From Neorickettsia risticii str. Illinois (GTDB taxonomy: Bacteria > Pseudomonadota > Alphaproteobacteria > Rickettsiales > Anaplasmataceae): a DNA stretch of 64,000 bases. Below are positions 17,485 to 26,212 of this stretch, piece after piece. How positions within the stretch are numbered: the first letter of the stretch is position 1; every line of letters starts with the position of its first letter. The notes under the pieces are model-generated. The model was not told the origin of the DNA. It saw nothing but the letters and a program-made list of their open reading frames with translations, and ran no database searches. A program made the position numbers and the translations under genes. The stretch is taken from NCBI RefSeq assembly GCF_000022525.1, contig NC_013009.1:434001-498000 (forward strand), written 5' to 3'.

Positions 17485-17711
17485 GTTACTCTGATGGCTG
17501 CGAACCGGACTACGTCATTGTAGCACAACTTTTCTTTATTTTTGGTTGTAAAAATAAAGCCTACATTTTTCTTTACTGTGAAATAAAAAAGTCATCCGTA
17601 ACATAGCATATACTGCACCACAATATGAAGGTCATCCATTATGGAGATTGTCTTTTCTTGCAAAGCAATGTTAGAATCCACGTGCTGTTTTATGAAACGA
17701 ATCTTTAGTTT

Positions 17712-17987
17712 ATGCGGGATCATATTCTTCTTAAGAGCGCAGCTCTTGCTGGGATTGTTCTTTCGGAAGACGATTTAAGGGAATTCTCACCACAAATAGA
17801 AAGTCTCCTTACTTGGGAAAAGGGGATTTCAAAAATGGTAAAGCAGAGAAAGGGTGATCCTAAAACAAGAACAACAAAAGAGAAGCTTTTCACATTCAGC
17901 TTTGAAGAAGGATCTCACTGCGATGAAATACGGTCGCATGTTAAGACTGAGTATGGGTATTTCGTTGTCCCGAAAGTAATTGGTTAA
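17712..17987 (+). CDS. gatC: Aspartyl/glutamyl-tRNA amidotransferase subunit C
   Basis: A 91-residue protein with the two GatC hallmarks: the N-terminal LAGIVLSEDDLREFSPQIES helix (family form LARLxLxxEExxxfxxxLxxIL) and the C-terminal GYFVVPKVIG. The middle is shorter and more basic than usual (MVKQRKGDPKTRTTKEK). GatC links GatA and GatB in the complex that converts Glu-tRNA-Gln to Gln-tRNA-Gln. This fits a rickettsial genome in which GltX mischarges tRNA-Gln. The upstream 227-nt spacer is the divergent promoter region with gdh; I see no other gene in it. Confidence 0.87.
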   Translation: MRDHILLKSAALAGIVLSEDDLREFSPQIESLLTWEKGISKMVKQRKGDPKTRTTKEKLFTFSFEEGSHCDEIRSHVKTEYGYFVVPKVIG

Positions 17988-18064
17988 TCTCTTTTGTTTC
18001 TTGGTTTATACAAACTCGGGTCCGTTTTTTCTTACTCGTCCTCAGCTCTGTAGCATCTGGTTGA

Positions 18065-18991
18065 CTATCTGAATATGAGGATGGTCTCCTTCATATACGG
18101 TATAACCTCTACACTAACTGCGTTCTCACCTAGGTCCATTCTTATTGTTTTTGGAGTAACTACATGCTTAAGCTCGATCTTTCGTCTATTAATCGCTTTA
18201 TCCAGCCCCTTTTCTTTTAGATACGCTCTGGAGCACGCTATCTTGTGCATATTGTGATCAAGGATTATGATCTTCTCCGACGTATTCTTCAATATAATCT
18301 CTGTCCTCTTATTATAAAGCTCGACGATAGCGCTATTTTTTCTAAGACCTGCATTATCCTGTCCAAATAATGCAACCACGTCACTGTCGATTCTAGCATC
18401 AACAAGAAGAGATTTAGTGTCTCTTTCAACTTCAAAAACACAACTTTTACCCGGTAAACTAATGAACTCCTTCCAGTTCGAATATTCTTCATTGTAAACT
18501 TCATGAGCCGCGTTCTTCCCGTACAATAAAAACGGCGAGCTATCAAGAATCTGCTGCGTAAATCCCAACTTCTTCCTGAGATATGTGTTTTCTTTTTCTA
18601 ACTTACTAACACTTTGCAAACTCACAGAAAGATCCAGGAATAATATTGCACTCTTACTACTTTCTACTTTACAGAGAACAGCAATCATAGAGATCTCCCC
18701 GGTTTTACTTTTCAAAAAGAATTTTCCATGTTCTAAATGCTCCCCAAGTGCTTTTTGAAGAGCATCACCGTTTGTGAAATTCTGTAGAAATTCTGCCAGC
18801 GAATAATATTGCTGTCTATCTAGCTCAAGCTTGAAAATCTCTGTATCAGATGCAGAGTCACGGATATAAAAATTGTCACAACTTTTAACTAAACAATCAG
18901 TAAAAGAGTCTTTACTTTTCGTACGACGCCTGATCCTACCGCTTTGAAAGAGTACAATCAATAAAACGGCTAATATTATTAACTCAAACAT
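18065..18991 (-). CDS. Membrane-anchored PAS-like protein without kinase domain
   Basis: The 308-residue protein has one N-terminal membrane helix (MFELIILAVLLIVLF) followed by a basic stop-transfer stretch (RIRRRTKSK). The rest is soluble, with a short coiled segment (SKLEKENTYLRKKLGF) and two PAS-like stretches, QQILDSSPFLLYGKNAAHEV and EKIIILDHNMHKIACSRAYL, resembling the PAS modules of alphaproteobacterial DivL/PleC-type sensors. No histidine kinase, GGDEF or EAL domain follows. The start ATG (18991) overlaps the gltX stop codon in a TGATG arrangement, so it is translated with the nrdB-mnhE-gltX run. It could be a truncated sensor or a signalling scaffold; function unknown. Confidence 0.6.
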   Translation of the reverse strand: MFELIILAVLLIVLFQSGRIRRRTKSKDSFTDCLVKSCDNFYIRDSASDTEIFKLELDRQQYYSLAEFLQNFTNGDALQKALGEHLEHGKFFLKSKTGEISMIAVLCKVESSKSAILFLDLSVSLQSVSKLEKENTYLRKKLGFTQQILDSSPFLLYGKNAAHEVYNEEYSNWKEFISLPGKSCVFEVERDTKSLLVDARIDSDVVALFGQDNAGLRKNSAIVELYNKRTEIILKNTSEKIIILDHNMHKIACSRAYLKEKGLDKAINRRKIELKHVVTPKTIRMDLGENAVSVEVIPYMKETILIFR

Positions 18992-20291
18992 CAACTAAGC
19001 GAATCATTCAGTCTGATTAATATTCTCTTTCTACCTATAAAGGGAAGGATAACTGCCATCTCAGGCCCACGCTCTTTTCCAGTCAATGCAAGCCTAAGAT
19101 TGGTATGAATCACTTTTTTATTATATCCATAGTTTTCTGCGATTAGCTCAACCCACCGCCTATATGTCTCGTGAGAGACTTCTTCCTGAGGAAGTACTGA
19201 TATAGCGTCTCTGACAAGTTGTGCATCGCACCCCATACCATGGTAAACCTTAGCCTCAGTAGTACATGTTTCCCACCAATAATTTACTTCAGGAATATTT
19301 CTCACATTGCTTTTAACAGCATCCCAAAAAGTCTCCGACACACCACCTAAACGTTTTGCAAGATCCTCATAGTTGGAAAGACGTAAAAAATCAGTGTTAA
19401 GGCTATAAATTTCATCTTCCAAAACAGCTACTGATGAAGATGAAGAATAATTTTCCAGATTAAAATTGCTATAATTCCTATAATTCTTGAAAGTGCTTTG
19501 AGACTTGCTACCCAGATTTAACAAGTACAGACATATGACTTCGGGTTCTATGTAGTTTTCCCTAAAAGTTTGTATTTCATTACCGCCAGCTCTTTTAGAC
19601 ATCTTTCCAGTTCGCATTTTAAGCAGTGGCATATGAGCAAACTTTGGAATTTCAGTGCACCCCAGTGCTTCAAACATCTGTATCTGCACAGCAGTATTAG
19701 AGATATGGTCCTCACCACGGATAACAGTGCTAATTCTACACTCAATATCGTCAACAACTGAAGGCAACATATACGTATAAGTGCCGTTTTCTCTTATGAC
19801 AATCGGATCACTCGTGCTATGCAAATCTATTACTATTTTCCCCGAAGTTTATCCTCCCATGTAACTACTCGCTCAGGGTCTAGTTCAAAACGATAGTATG
19901 GGGGCCGAGTTGAATGTTGAGGTCCACTTTTTTTTCTGTATACAGGTGGAAGACCACGAGCCAAAAGTGCTCTACGCTCTATTTCGAGCTCTTCAGGTGA
20001 CTCATAACAGGGGTAAATCCGACCACTTTCTTCAAGTCTAACTACTGCATTTGCATAAAGCTCACACCGCTCAGACTGTTTTATACAAAGATCTTCCTTG
20101 ATACCAAGCCATGATAGGTCTGTAAAAATCTTGTCCACATATTCACTTTTGATTCTTGTGACATCCGTATCATCGATTCTTAAAATAAATTTACCTCCAG
20201 AAGATCGAGCTGCAAAATATGCAATTAGCGCCGTTCTTGCATTTCCTAAATGAATAAGTCCTGTCGGACTTGGTGCAAAACGGGTAATCAT
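18991..20291 (-). pseudogene. gltX: Glutamyl-tRNA synthetase gene interrupted by a -1 frame break (possibly programmed)
   Basis: The 5' part (20291 to 19833, 152 codons) has MITRFAPSPTGLIHLGNART with the HIGH motif HLGNA and the IDDTD segment. It stops after WEDKLRGK. The 3' part, in the -1 frame, resumes without loss as IVIDLHSTSDPIVIREN and contains ISTVIRGEDHISNTAVQIQM and KMSKRAGG (KMSKS motif). Joined, the protein has about 433 residues, the normal length, so a single base shift is the only lesion. The break is at GGGAAAA-TAG (minus strand), a canonical slippery heptamer. Both sides keep all key motifs, so recent error, strain-specific lesion or real frameshifting are all possible. The start overlaps the mnhE stop by 4 nt. 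Confidence 0.85.
19833..19858 (-). other. Candidate -1 programmed frameshift signal in gltX
   Basis: On the minus strand the order is GGGAGG (19858-19853), 10 nt, GGGAAAA (19842-19836), then TAG (19835-19833). In the reading frame the heptamer is G GGA AAA, the X XXY YYZ form that allows both tRNAs to re-pair one base back. The upstream purine hexamer at 10 nt copies the dnaX arrangement in Escherichia coli. I see no strong downstream hairpin. The GGGAGG could also be incidental, because it lies in codons for conserved residues (Trp-Glu-Asp). Confidence 0.45.
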
Positions 20292-20764
20292 CTGAGAAGA
20301 GAATTAGAAATGCGGCGCTTCATCTCAGATATCCCAGAACTAAAATCTTCACTGAAACAATGAAAGCAAATCCGCTGCTTATCCATCATAACAGTCACCG
20401 TACCGGGAGTAAGCGTAACAGAAAGCCCAAAAATAACATTGATGACATCATCCTTGAATAACTCCTCCTCAACAAGGAGTTGTCTATTACAATTAAGATT
20501 CGGTATACGCCTGGAGTATACAAGTTTTAAAAGTGAGAAGGACGACAAAAGGATCTGTACTAGGAGCCACTGCAGGTATTTTAAGAAGCGAAAAGAAAAA
20601 ACAACAGAGAAATCAAGTGAAGATCGCAAAAGAAACAAGTACGAAAAATAAGAAAGTGCTGCAGCACCTAATCCAAGAGCAAAAAGGAACATCGACTTTT
20701 GCCCCGAAATAATCAGCCAAAATACAATCAGAGAAAATATCGGAAATATGAAGCCCTTACGCAT
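20288..20764 (-). CDS. mnhE: Monovalent cation/H+ antiporter subunit E
   Basis: A 158-residue protein with two or three N-terminal membrane helices (FIFPIFSLIVFWLIISG, MFLFALGLGAAALSYFSYLF), then FLKYLQWLLVQILLSSFSLL and the family signature VIFGLSVTLTPGTVTVMMD, which defines the MnhE/MrpE family. The multi-subunit Mnh/Mrp antiporter exchanges sodium or potassium for protons. In rickettsial genomes its subunits are scattered, and an MnhD-like subunit lies at 48-50 kb here. I chose ATG 20764, which overlaps the nrdB stop by 8 nt; a longer frame to 20854 would lie inside nrdB. It overlaps gltX by ATGA. Confidence 0.87.
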   Translation of the reverse strand: MRKGFIFPIFSLIVFWLIISGQKSMFLFALGLGAAALSYFSYLFLLRSSLDFSVVFSFRFLKYLQWLLVQILLSSFSLLKLVYSRRIPNLNCNRQLLVEEELFKDDVINVIFGLSVTLTPGTVTVMMDKQRICFHCFSEDFSSGISEMKRRISNSLLR

Positions 20765-21725
20765 CACTAAAATTGAACGCCTCGTCCCAAGTACCTTTCG
20801 TTGCAGCTTTAGAATATTCAGTAGCTTTATTTTCAAAAAAATTAGTGTGTTCAACTGTATTCAGTACTGCCTCTAACCAGAGCAAAGGATTAACTTTCTG
20901 CTCATATATCTCTGAAAAACCCAACTGCTTCAGCCGTAGATTTGCAATGTATCTGATGTACTCCTTTACTTCAGATGCCTTTAAGCCTTCTACATCCCCC
21001 ATCTCGAAAGCAAGATCTATAAATGCATCTTCATGATGAACCATGGCATCGCATATCTCTCTGATCTCTGCTTCTAATTTTAACTTGTCAATATCGTTCT
21101 CAAGCAGAAAAGTACGGAAAAGCTTAGTAATCGAGTTAGAATGTAGCGTTTCATCACGAACAGAATAGGCAATAATTTGCCCCATACCCTTCATTTTATT
21201 GAAGCGCGGAAAGTTTAACAGAATCGCAAATGATGCAAATAATTGAAGTCCCTCAGTAAATGCTCCATATACAGCAAGGGTCTTTGCTATTTCAGTTGGA
21301 CTGTCCATCTTGAAAGCCTTTAGATACTCGCATTTTTCCTTCATTTGTCTGTATTTTGTAAAGGCAAGGTACTCTGTTTCCGGCATACCAACCGTATCTA
21401 GCAAGTGTGCATAAGCAGCTATGTGTATGGTTTCCATATTTGCAAAAGCAGTAAGCATCATACAGACTTCCGGCGGCTTGAAAACACCAGCATAGTGCCT
21501 CATATAACAGTCGTGGACCTCAACATCTGCTTGAGTGAAAAAACGAAAAATCTGAGTCAGCAAATTTTTCTCCGTACTACATATCTTATGATGCCAATCC
21601 TGCACATCGTCAGCCATAGGAATCTCTTCTGGCAACCAATGGATTTTCTGTTGTATTTCCCAAGCTTGGTATGCCCAATCGTACTGAAACGGTTTATACG
21701 AGAGACGGGGCTCTAGCAGGGACAT
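20757..21725 (-). CDS. nrdB: Ribonucleotide reductase class I beta subunit
   Basis: The 322-residue small subunit of aerobic ribonucleotide reductase. Di-iron ligand regions are visible: WHHKICSTEKNLLTQIFRFF, ANMETIHIAAYAHLLDT (Glu and His ligands with the nearby Tyr) and VRDETLHSNSITKLF (Glu and His). The C-terminus, ATKGTWDEAFNFSDA, resembles the tail that docks to the large subunit (NrdA, not in the window). A TTG at 21737 would add four residues, but the ATG at 21725 has GAGG six nt upstream and is preferred. First gene of an overlapping run nrdB-mnhE-gltX-PAS; divergent from nusA across 237 nt. Confidence 0.95.
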   Translation of the reverse strand: MSLLEPRLSYKPFQYDWAYQAWEIQQKIHWLPEEIPMADDVQDWHHKICSTEKNLLTQIFRFFTQADVEVHDCYMRHYAGVFKPPEVCMMLTAFANMETIHIAAYAHLLDTVGMPETEYLAFTKYRQMKEKCEYLKAFKMDSPTEIAKTLAVYGAFTEGLQLFASFAILLNFPRFNKMKGMGQIIAYSVRDETLHSNSITKLFRTFLLENDIDKLKLEAEIREICDAMVHHEDAFIDLAFEMGDVEGLKASEVKEYIRYIANLRLKQLGFSEIYEQKVNPLLWLEAVLNTVEHTNFFENKATEYSKAATKGTWDEAFNFSDA

Positions 21726-21962
21726 ATCATACCTCAAATAATGGAAGGAAGAAGGAGTGCCATTGTCTCAAATTGATCCACAAAATTCAAGGGATTACGT
21801 ACGCAATAAAATTGCCAATTCGATCGACACCATATAACCGCTATAACAGTTCATATTGCCTTTTAAAGTGTTTAAGCTTACCATGTTCTACTCAGGGTGT
21901 AAGAGCTTCTCCCCTGGTATCAGTCTTTTGTTTGAGCACAGTAGGCAAGTTTTAGTTCAGTT

Positions 21963-23576
21963 ATGTCTTTTTCCGATAATGGACCCAGTAATCTCCAAAT
22001 TGTGGAATCCATAAATTCTGTTGCAGAAAAAGAAGGACTCAATCCTGACGCTCTGTTTCGCGCAATAGGAATCGAGTTAGCACATGAAATAGGGAAAAGG
22101 CAGTATGGGGATCATAGAATTTTCGTTGAGATAGACAAAAAAAGTGGCGAGATAATTGTATCAAAGCGACTTCTTGTAGTCGAAGATTCTGATAAAGCCC
22201 GTATGCTTGAGCAGCTGGAAGTCACTACTGAAGAATTCCCTGATTCGCCCTCGTCGTTTGGTGTACAGGAGAAAATTCACCATGATGATATAATTGACTT
22301 GTCGACCGCAAAGCTGAAGTACCCGAATGTTGAGCATAAAGCGGGTGATATAATCACGGAACGTTTACCCTCATTTTCCTCTGGATACATAATTGCCAGA
22401 GTCATGAAAGCGAAGCTTGAGCGCCTCATTACATCGTTAGTGCGGGAAAAACAGTACCACTGTTATAAAGGCAGAGTTGGGGAGATTGTTACGGGCATCG
22501 TGAAAAAATCCATCGACTTTAAGGCGGGTAGTCGAAGCATTATCGTCGATATTGCAGGAGTAGAAGGCCTTTTACCTTATTCATCACTAGTGAAGGGCGA
22601 GAGCTTTAGGCCCGGTGAAAGAGTCAAGTGTGTGATACAAAAAGTTGAGTATTCAGTTATCAAACCTCAAATCCTACTCTCTAGGTCTAGTGGCAGTTTT
22701 GTTGCTCAGCTCTTTTCTCAGCAGGTACCGGAAATATACGATCGTGTAGTAGAAATAAAGAAAGTTGCCAGAGATGCTGGTTCCAGAAGCAAGGTTGCTG
22801 TCTTTTCATCAGATAGAAACATAGATCCAGTTGGAGCATGTATCGGCATGGGTGGAAGTAGAATAAACGCCGTAGTAAGCGAGTTGCACGGTGAAAAGAT
22901 AGATGTAGTCGAATATTCGAGCGATACTGCCACCTTTCTAGCGAATGCCCTTAAACCAATCAGGCCAGTCAAGATTGCTGTAAACGAAGAGGTAAAAAAG
23001 ATAGAACTAGTTGTCCCTGATGAAAGTGTTAGCCTTGTTATAGGACGCGGTGGGCAGAATGTATACTTGTTATCCTCTCTTCTTGGATATCGTGTAGAGG
23101 TCCTTAGTGATGCCGAAGTTTCTAAAAAGAAAATGGAAGAATTCATCTCAGGGACCGCACGCTTCGTAGAAGCACTGAATGTCGAGGAAGTAATAGCTCA
23201 ACTATTGGTTACTGAGGGATTTTCGACAGTCGAAGAAATCGCTGACTGTAATACGTCAAGGCTAGCCTTCATTGAGGGATTTGATGAGGATGTCGCTGAA
23301 GAGATAAGGAGCAGGGCGGTTGAGTATGTGAATGAGCAACCTAAAAGAACGCAGGCTCTAGTGGAAAAGTATAAAGCAAATCCGAATATGCTTGCCCTTT
23401 CAAGCTTTGACACGGGATTACTTGAGGTACTTTTCTCGTCTGGACTGACGGATCTTGAAAAGGTTGCCGAGTTATCTTGTGATGAATTAAGAGAGGTCAT
23501 CGGAGATAATGGATTTGCTGTACCGTTGCTAGAACAGCTTATCATCAGATCAAGGGAAACTCTGGGTTGGTTGTAG
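21963..23576 (+). CDS. nusA: Transcription elongation/termination factor NusA
   Basis: The 537-residue protein has the full NusA order: N-terminal RNA-polymerase-binding domain (residues 1-130), S1 domain (about 140-205: GRVGEIVTGIVKKSIDFKAG), KH domains with RSKVAVFSSDRNIDPVGACI followed by GMGGSRINAVVSELHGEKID and LVIGRGGQNVYLLSSLLGY, and C-terminal helix-hairpin-helix repeats (VEEIADC, GFDEDVAEEIRSRAVEYV, LEKVAEL). It modulates pausing, termination and antitermination. It heads the nusA-infB-rbfA-addB series; rimP, which usually precedes nusA, is not present in the 237 nt upstream. Confidence 0.96.
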   Translation: MSFSDNGPSNLQIVESINSVAEKEGLNPDALFRAIGIELAHEIGKRQYGDHRIFVEIDKKSGEIIVSKRLLVVEDSDKARMLEQLEVTTEEFPDSPSSFGVQEKIHHDDIIDLSTAKLKYPNVEHKAGDIITERLPSFSSGYIIARVMKAKLERLITSLVREKQYHCYKGRVGEIVTGIVKKSIDFKAGSRSIIVDIAGVEGLLPYSSLVKGESFRPGERVKCVIQKVEYSVIKPQILLSRSSGSFVAQLFSQQVPEIYDRVVEIKKVARDAGSRSKVAVFSSDRNIDPVGACIGMGGSRINAVVSELHGEKIDVVEYSSDTATFLANALKPIRPVKIAVNEEVKKIELVVPDESVSLVIGRGGQNVYLLSSLLGYRVEVLSDAEVSKKKMEEFISGTARFVEALNVEEVIAQLLVTEGFSTVEEIADCNTSRLAFIEGFDEDVAEEIRSRAVEYVNEQPKRTQALVEKYKANPNMLALSSFDTGLLEVLFSSGLTDLEKVAELSCDELREVIGDNGFAVPLLEQLIIRSRETLGWL

Positions 23577-23585
23577 TGCAAGCAT

Positions 23586-25910
23586 ATGGATACTAAAAAA
23601 AGGCTCAGCTTGAATCTGAAGAACGGGAAGGAAGAATTGTCGCGCAGGGCGCTGAGAGAGTTTATCGGCAAGTCTTCTGCTGGTAGCAATGCTCCAGCTG
23701 CAGGAAGCAGTGGGGATCGCACGAGTCATCTAACCAGACAAGAAGAGCGGAATAGGTTGGATGCACTTCACAGATACCGGAAAGCGAATATGTCGGTAGC
23801 TGCCCAGCAAAATTCTGCACAAGAAGAAGTAGTAGAAGCGTCCACACAAACTGATCCCGCTTTACCAGCAGGAGCAAAGATATCCTCAACTCGCACTAGT
23901 GACTCACGCTTACCAGAAGTAAATGTGCAGGAAGGTCCTCCATCACTTGTACAATTGGATAAGCCAGAAAGTGATAGCTCTTCTTTGAAAAAGGGTAAGA
24001 AAGGACATAAGACTTCACATCATAAGGATGGATGGAAGAATCAAGAGGTAAGGAAGCGGAAAGATCCTTTAGACCTTGAAATAAACTTGCAAAATGTTGA
24101 TGGAAAAGATCATATTGGGAAGGCTTCCTTGAGATCACCGAGTCTGAGAAAAAAATCATCTAAGAGTTCCTATAATTCGCAGCCAAACACGAATCCAAAG
24201 CGCGGACAGCTCATCATGATAGATAAGCGCTCAGTAACACTGCGAGAGCTTTCTGTATTACTCTCTGAACCCATGGTGCGGATGAGGATGATCCTAAAAA
24301 AAATGGGGGAGATTTGGGGAGAAGATGATTGTCTTAAGCAGGAAACTGTTGAACTGTTGGCACTGGAACTTGGTCACGAAATAAAGTACAAACCCTCTAC
24401 AGCTGAGATCTTTGCCGCCACAAGAAGGAACACAGATGAATCTGATCTAAGGCCAAGAGTTCCAGTAGTGACTGTCATGGGACATATCGACCACGGGAAG
24501 ACAACTTTATTAGATGCACTAAGGAATACGAGTCTCACAGCAACTGAAAGTGGAGGTATAACGCAACACATAGGAGCTTACCAGGTTCAGGTGGGTGATA
24601 AAAGTATCACTTTTATAGATACGCCAGGGCACGCCGCCTTCACCTCAATGAGAATGAGAGGTGCAAAGGTTACCGATATAGTCGTTCTTGTCGTTGCAGC
24701 AGATGATGGTGTGAATGAGCAGACTGTCGAAGCAATTAAGCATGCAAAAGCAGCAGATGTGCCAATAATTGTTGCAATAAATAAGATCGATAAAGAAGCT
24801 GCTAACTCTGCAAGAGTTTTCACTGAGCTTGCGCAGCATGGGGTGATAGTGGAGGAAATGCATGGTGATGTTATGAGCGTCAACATCTCTGCAAAAAATC
24901 ATACCAATCTGGATAAATTGAAAGAACTGATCTTAATTCAAGCCGACTTTCTTGACTTAAAATATAATCCTAAACAGAATGCAGAAGGTGTGGTTATCGA
25001 ATCTAGAGTTGATAGAAAGCGCGGCGCTTTCTCTACTTTGATAGTAAAAGAAGGTGAACTGAAGACTGGACAGGTAGCCGTACTTGGATCCTTCTACGGG
25101 AAGATAAGAAGCATGATGACTTCGTCAGGGGAGGTTGTTGGAAGTGCAGTCGCAGGAACTCCTGTTGAAGTGATGGGTTTAAGTGAAGCTCCGGAGCCGG
25201 GTACGTCGTTTTTCGTTGTCAATAGCGAAAAAGAAGCAAAAATGGTTGTCAGCGGCCACGAGCATGTAAAAGGGGATTCCTATAAAAGACCTTTGCGTGA
25301 TTCATTTGAAAGCGATAAGCATAAGCTGAATTTCATAATCAAAGCCGACGTAAACGGTTCAGTGGAAGCACTTGTACAGTCAATAAGTGGGCTTTCTCAT
25401 CCAGAAGTCGATATTGCTATCATACACACTGGTATCGGTGATATAAGCGACTCTGATGTGTTGCTTGCGCAAGTGTCTGGTGCATATATTGTAGGTTTCA
25501 GGGTTAAAACAGAAAAAACCGTAAAGGATTATCCGAAGATTATTTTTCAATCGATCATATATGACGTAATAAAGAAAGTTCAAGAAATGATCGAGCTGCT
25601 TGTCTCACCAAAGACAAGAGAAGTTGTTTTAGGCTCCGCAGTAGTCAAAGAAGTCTTTACACTTTCTGATAAATCTAATGTCGCGGGATGCCAAGTAAAG
25701 TCTGGAGTAATCAAAAAATCTGCTTCTATAAGGCTTTTAAGAAATGGAGAGAATATAAAGGATCTTTCAATAAAATCGTTAAAGCGCTTCAGGGAAGAAG
25801 TAAAAGAGGTAAAGTCTGGTTATGAATGCGGGATCCTGCTTAATGGATATAACGAGATCAAGGTTGGTGACATCTTGGAGTCGTTTGGGCTGCTTTCGAA
25901 TGAGGAGTAG
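23586..25910 (+). CDS. infB: Translation initiation factor IF-2
   Basis: The 774-residue GTPase delivers fMet-tRNA to the 30S subunit. Residues 1-210 are a charged, low-complexity N-terminal region ending in basic clusters. The IF2 N domain follows (KRSVTLRELSVLLSEPMVRM). The G domain has VTVMGHIDHGKTTLLDALRN (P-loop; Ile replaces the common Val), SGGITQHIGAYQV, DTPGHAAFTSMR and NKID. The C-terminal beta-barrels include the FIIKADVNGSVEAL signature and a GYECGILLNGYNEIKVGDIL end. The ATG is 9 nt after the nusA stop; rbfA begins 8 nt after infB. Confidence 0.97.
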   Translation: MDTKKRLSLNLKNGKEELSRRALREFIGKSSAGSNAPAAGSSGDRTSHLTRQEERNRLDALHRYRKANMSVAAQQNSAQEEVVEASTQTDPALPAGAKISSTRTSDSRLPEVNVQEGPPSLVQLDKPESDSSSLKKGKKGHKTSHHKDGWKNQEVRKRKDPLDLEINLQNVDGKDHIGKASLRSPSLRKKSSKSSYNSQPNTNPKRGQLIMIDKRSVTLRELSVLLSEPMVRMRMILKKMGEIWGEDDCLKQETVELLALELGHEIKYKPSTAEIFAATRRNTDESDLRPRVPVVTVMGHIDHGKTTLLDALRNTSLTATESGGITQHIGAYQVQVGDKSITFIDTPGHAAFTSMRMRGAKVTDIVVLVVAADDGVNEQTVEAIKHAKAADVPIIVAINKIDKEAANSARVFTELAQHGVIVEEMHGDVMSVNISAKNHTNLDKLKELILIQADFLDLKYNPKQNAEGVVIESRVDRKRGAFSTLIVKEGELKTGQVAVLGSFYGKIRSMMTSSGEVVGSAVAGTPVEVMGLSEAPEPGTSFFVVNSEKEAKMVVSGHEHVKGDSYKRPLRDSFESDKHKLNFIIKADVNGSVEALVQSISGLSHPEVDIAIIHTGIGDISDSDVLLAQVSGAYIVGFRVKTEKTVKDYPKIIFQSIIYDVIKKVQEMIELLVSPKTREVVLGSAVVKEVFTLSDKSNVAGCQVKSGVIKKSASIRLLRNGENIKDLSIKSLKRFREEVKEVKSGYECGILLNGYNEIKVGDILESFGLLSNEE

Positions 25911-25918
25911 GAGCTTAT

Positions 25919-26212
25919 ATGCAACCAATAAAAAAGTTACGGGTTGAGTCTTTACTTAGAAGAAAAATAACTGAAATTATTAATAAAACTTTTGGCCCGG
26001 TGGCTGCAGTATCGAATGTAGAAATAACAGATAACTCGAGATTTGCGATGGTGTCACTCCAATTATTTAATGGGGCCCCGGAACCGCGCGAAGTAGAAAA
26101 CGGTATAAAAGCAAAAATAGGAAAATCTCTTGAGATGCGCAAAACACCAAAGCTGCATTTCATCAGCGTAAGAACATGCCTCGATGCTTTACAACCTGCA
26201 TCTCAAGAATGA
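25919..26212 (+). CDS. rbfA: Ribosome-binding factor A
   Basis: A 97-residue protein with the KH-like RbfA pattern: RVESLLRRKITEIINK at the N-terminus (family form RvxxxixxelxxIl), VSNVEITDNSRFAMVSLQLF (family form vtxVexSxDLxxAkVyvs) and the C-terminal LEMRKTPKLHFI segment (family form LxlRxxPeLxF). It helps mature the 16S rRNA 5' end of the 30S subunit. It is at the short end of the family. Its place behind infB is the standard order. The last 29 nt overlap the start of addB. Confidence 0.85.
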   Translation: MQPIKKLRVESLLRRKITEIINKTFGPVAAVSNVEITDNSRFAMVSLQLFNGAPEPREVENGIKAKIGKSLEMRKTPKLHFISVRTCLDALQPASQE

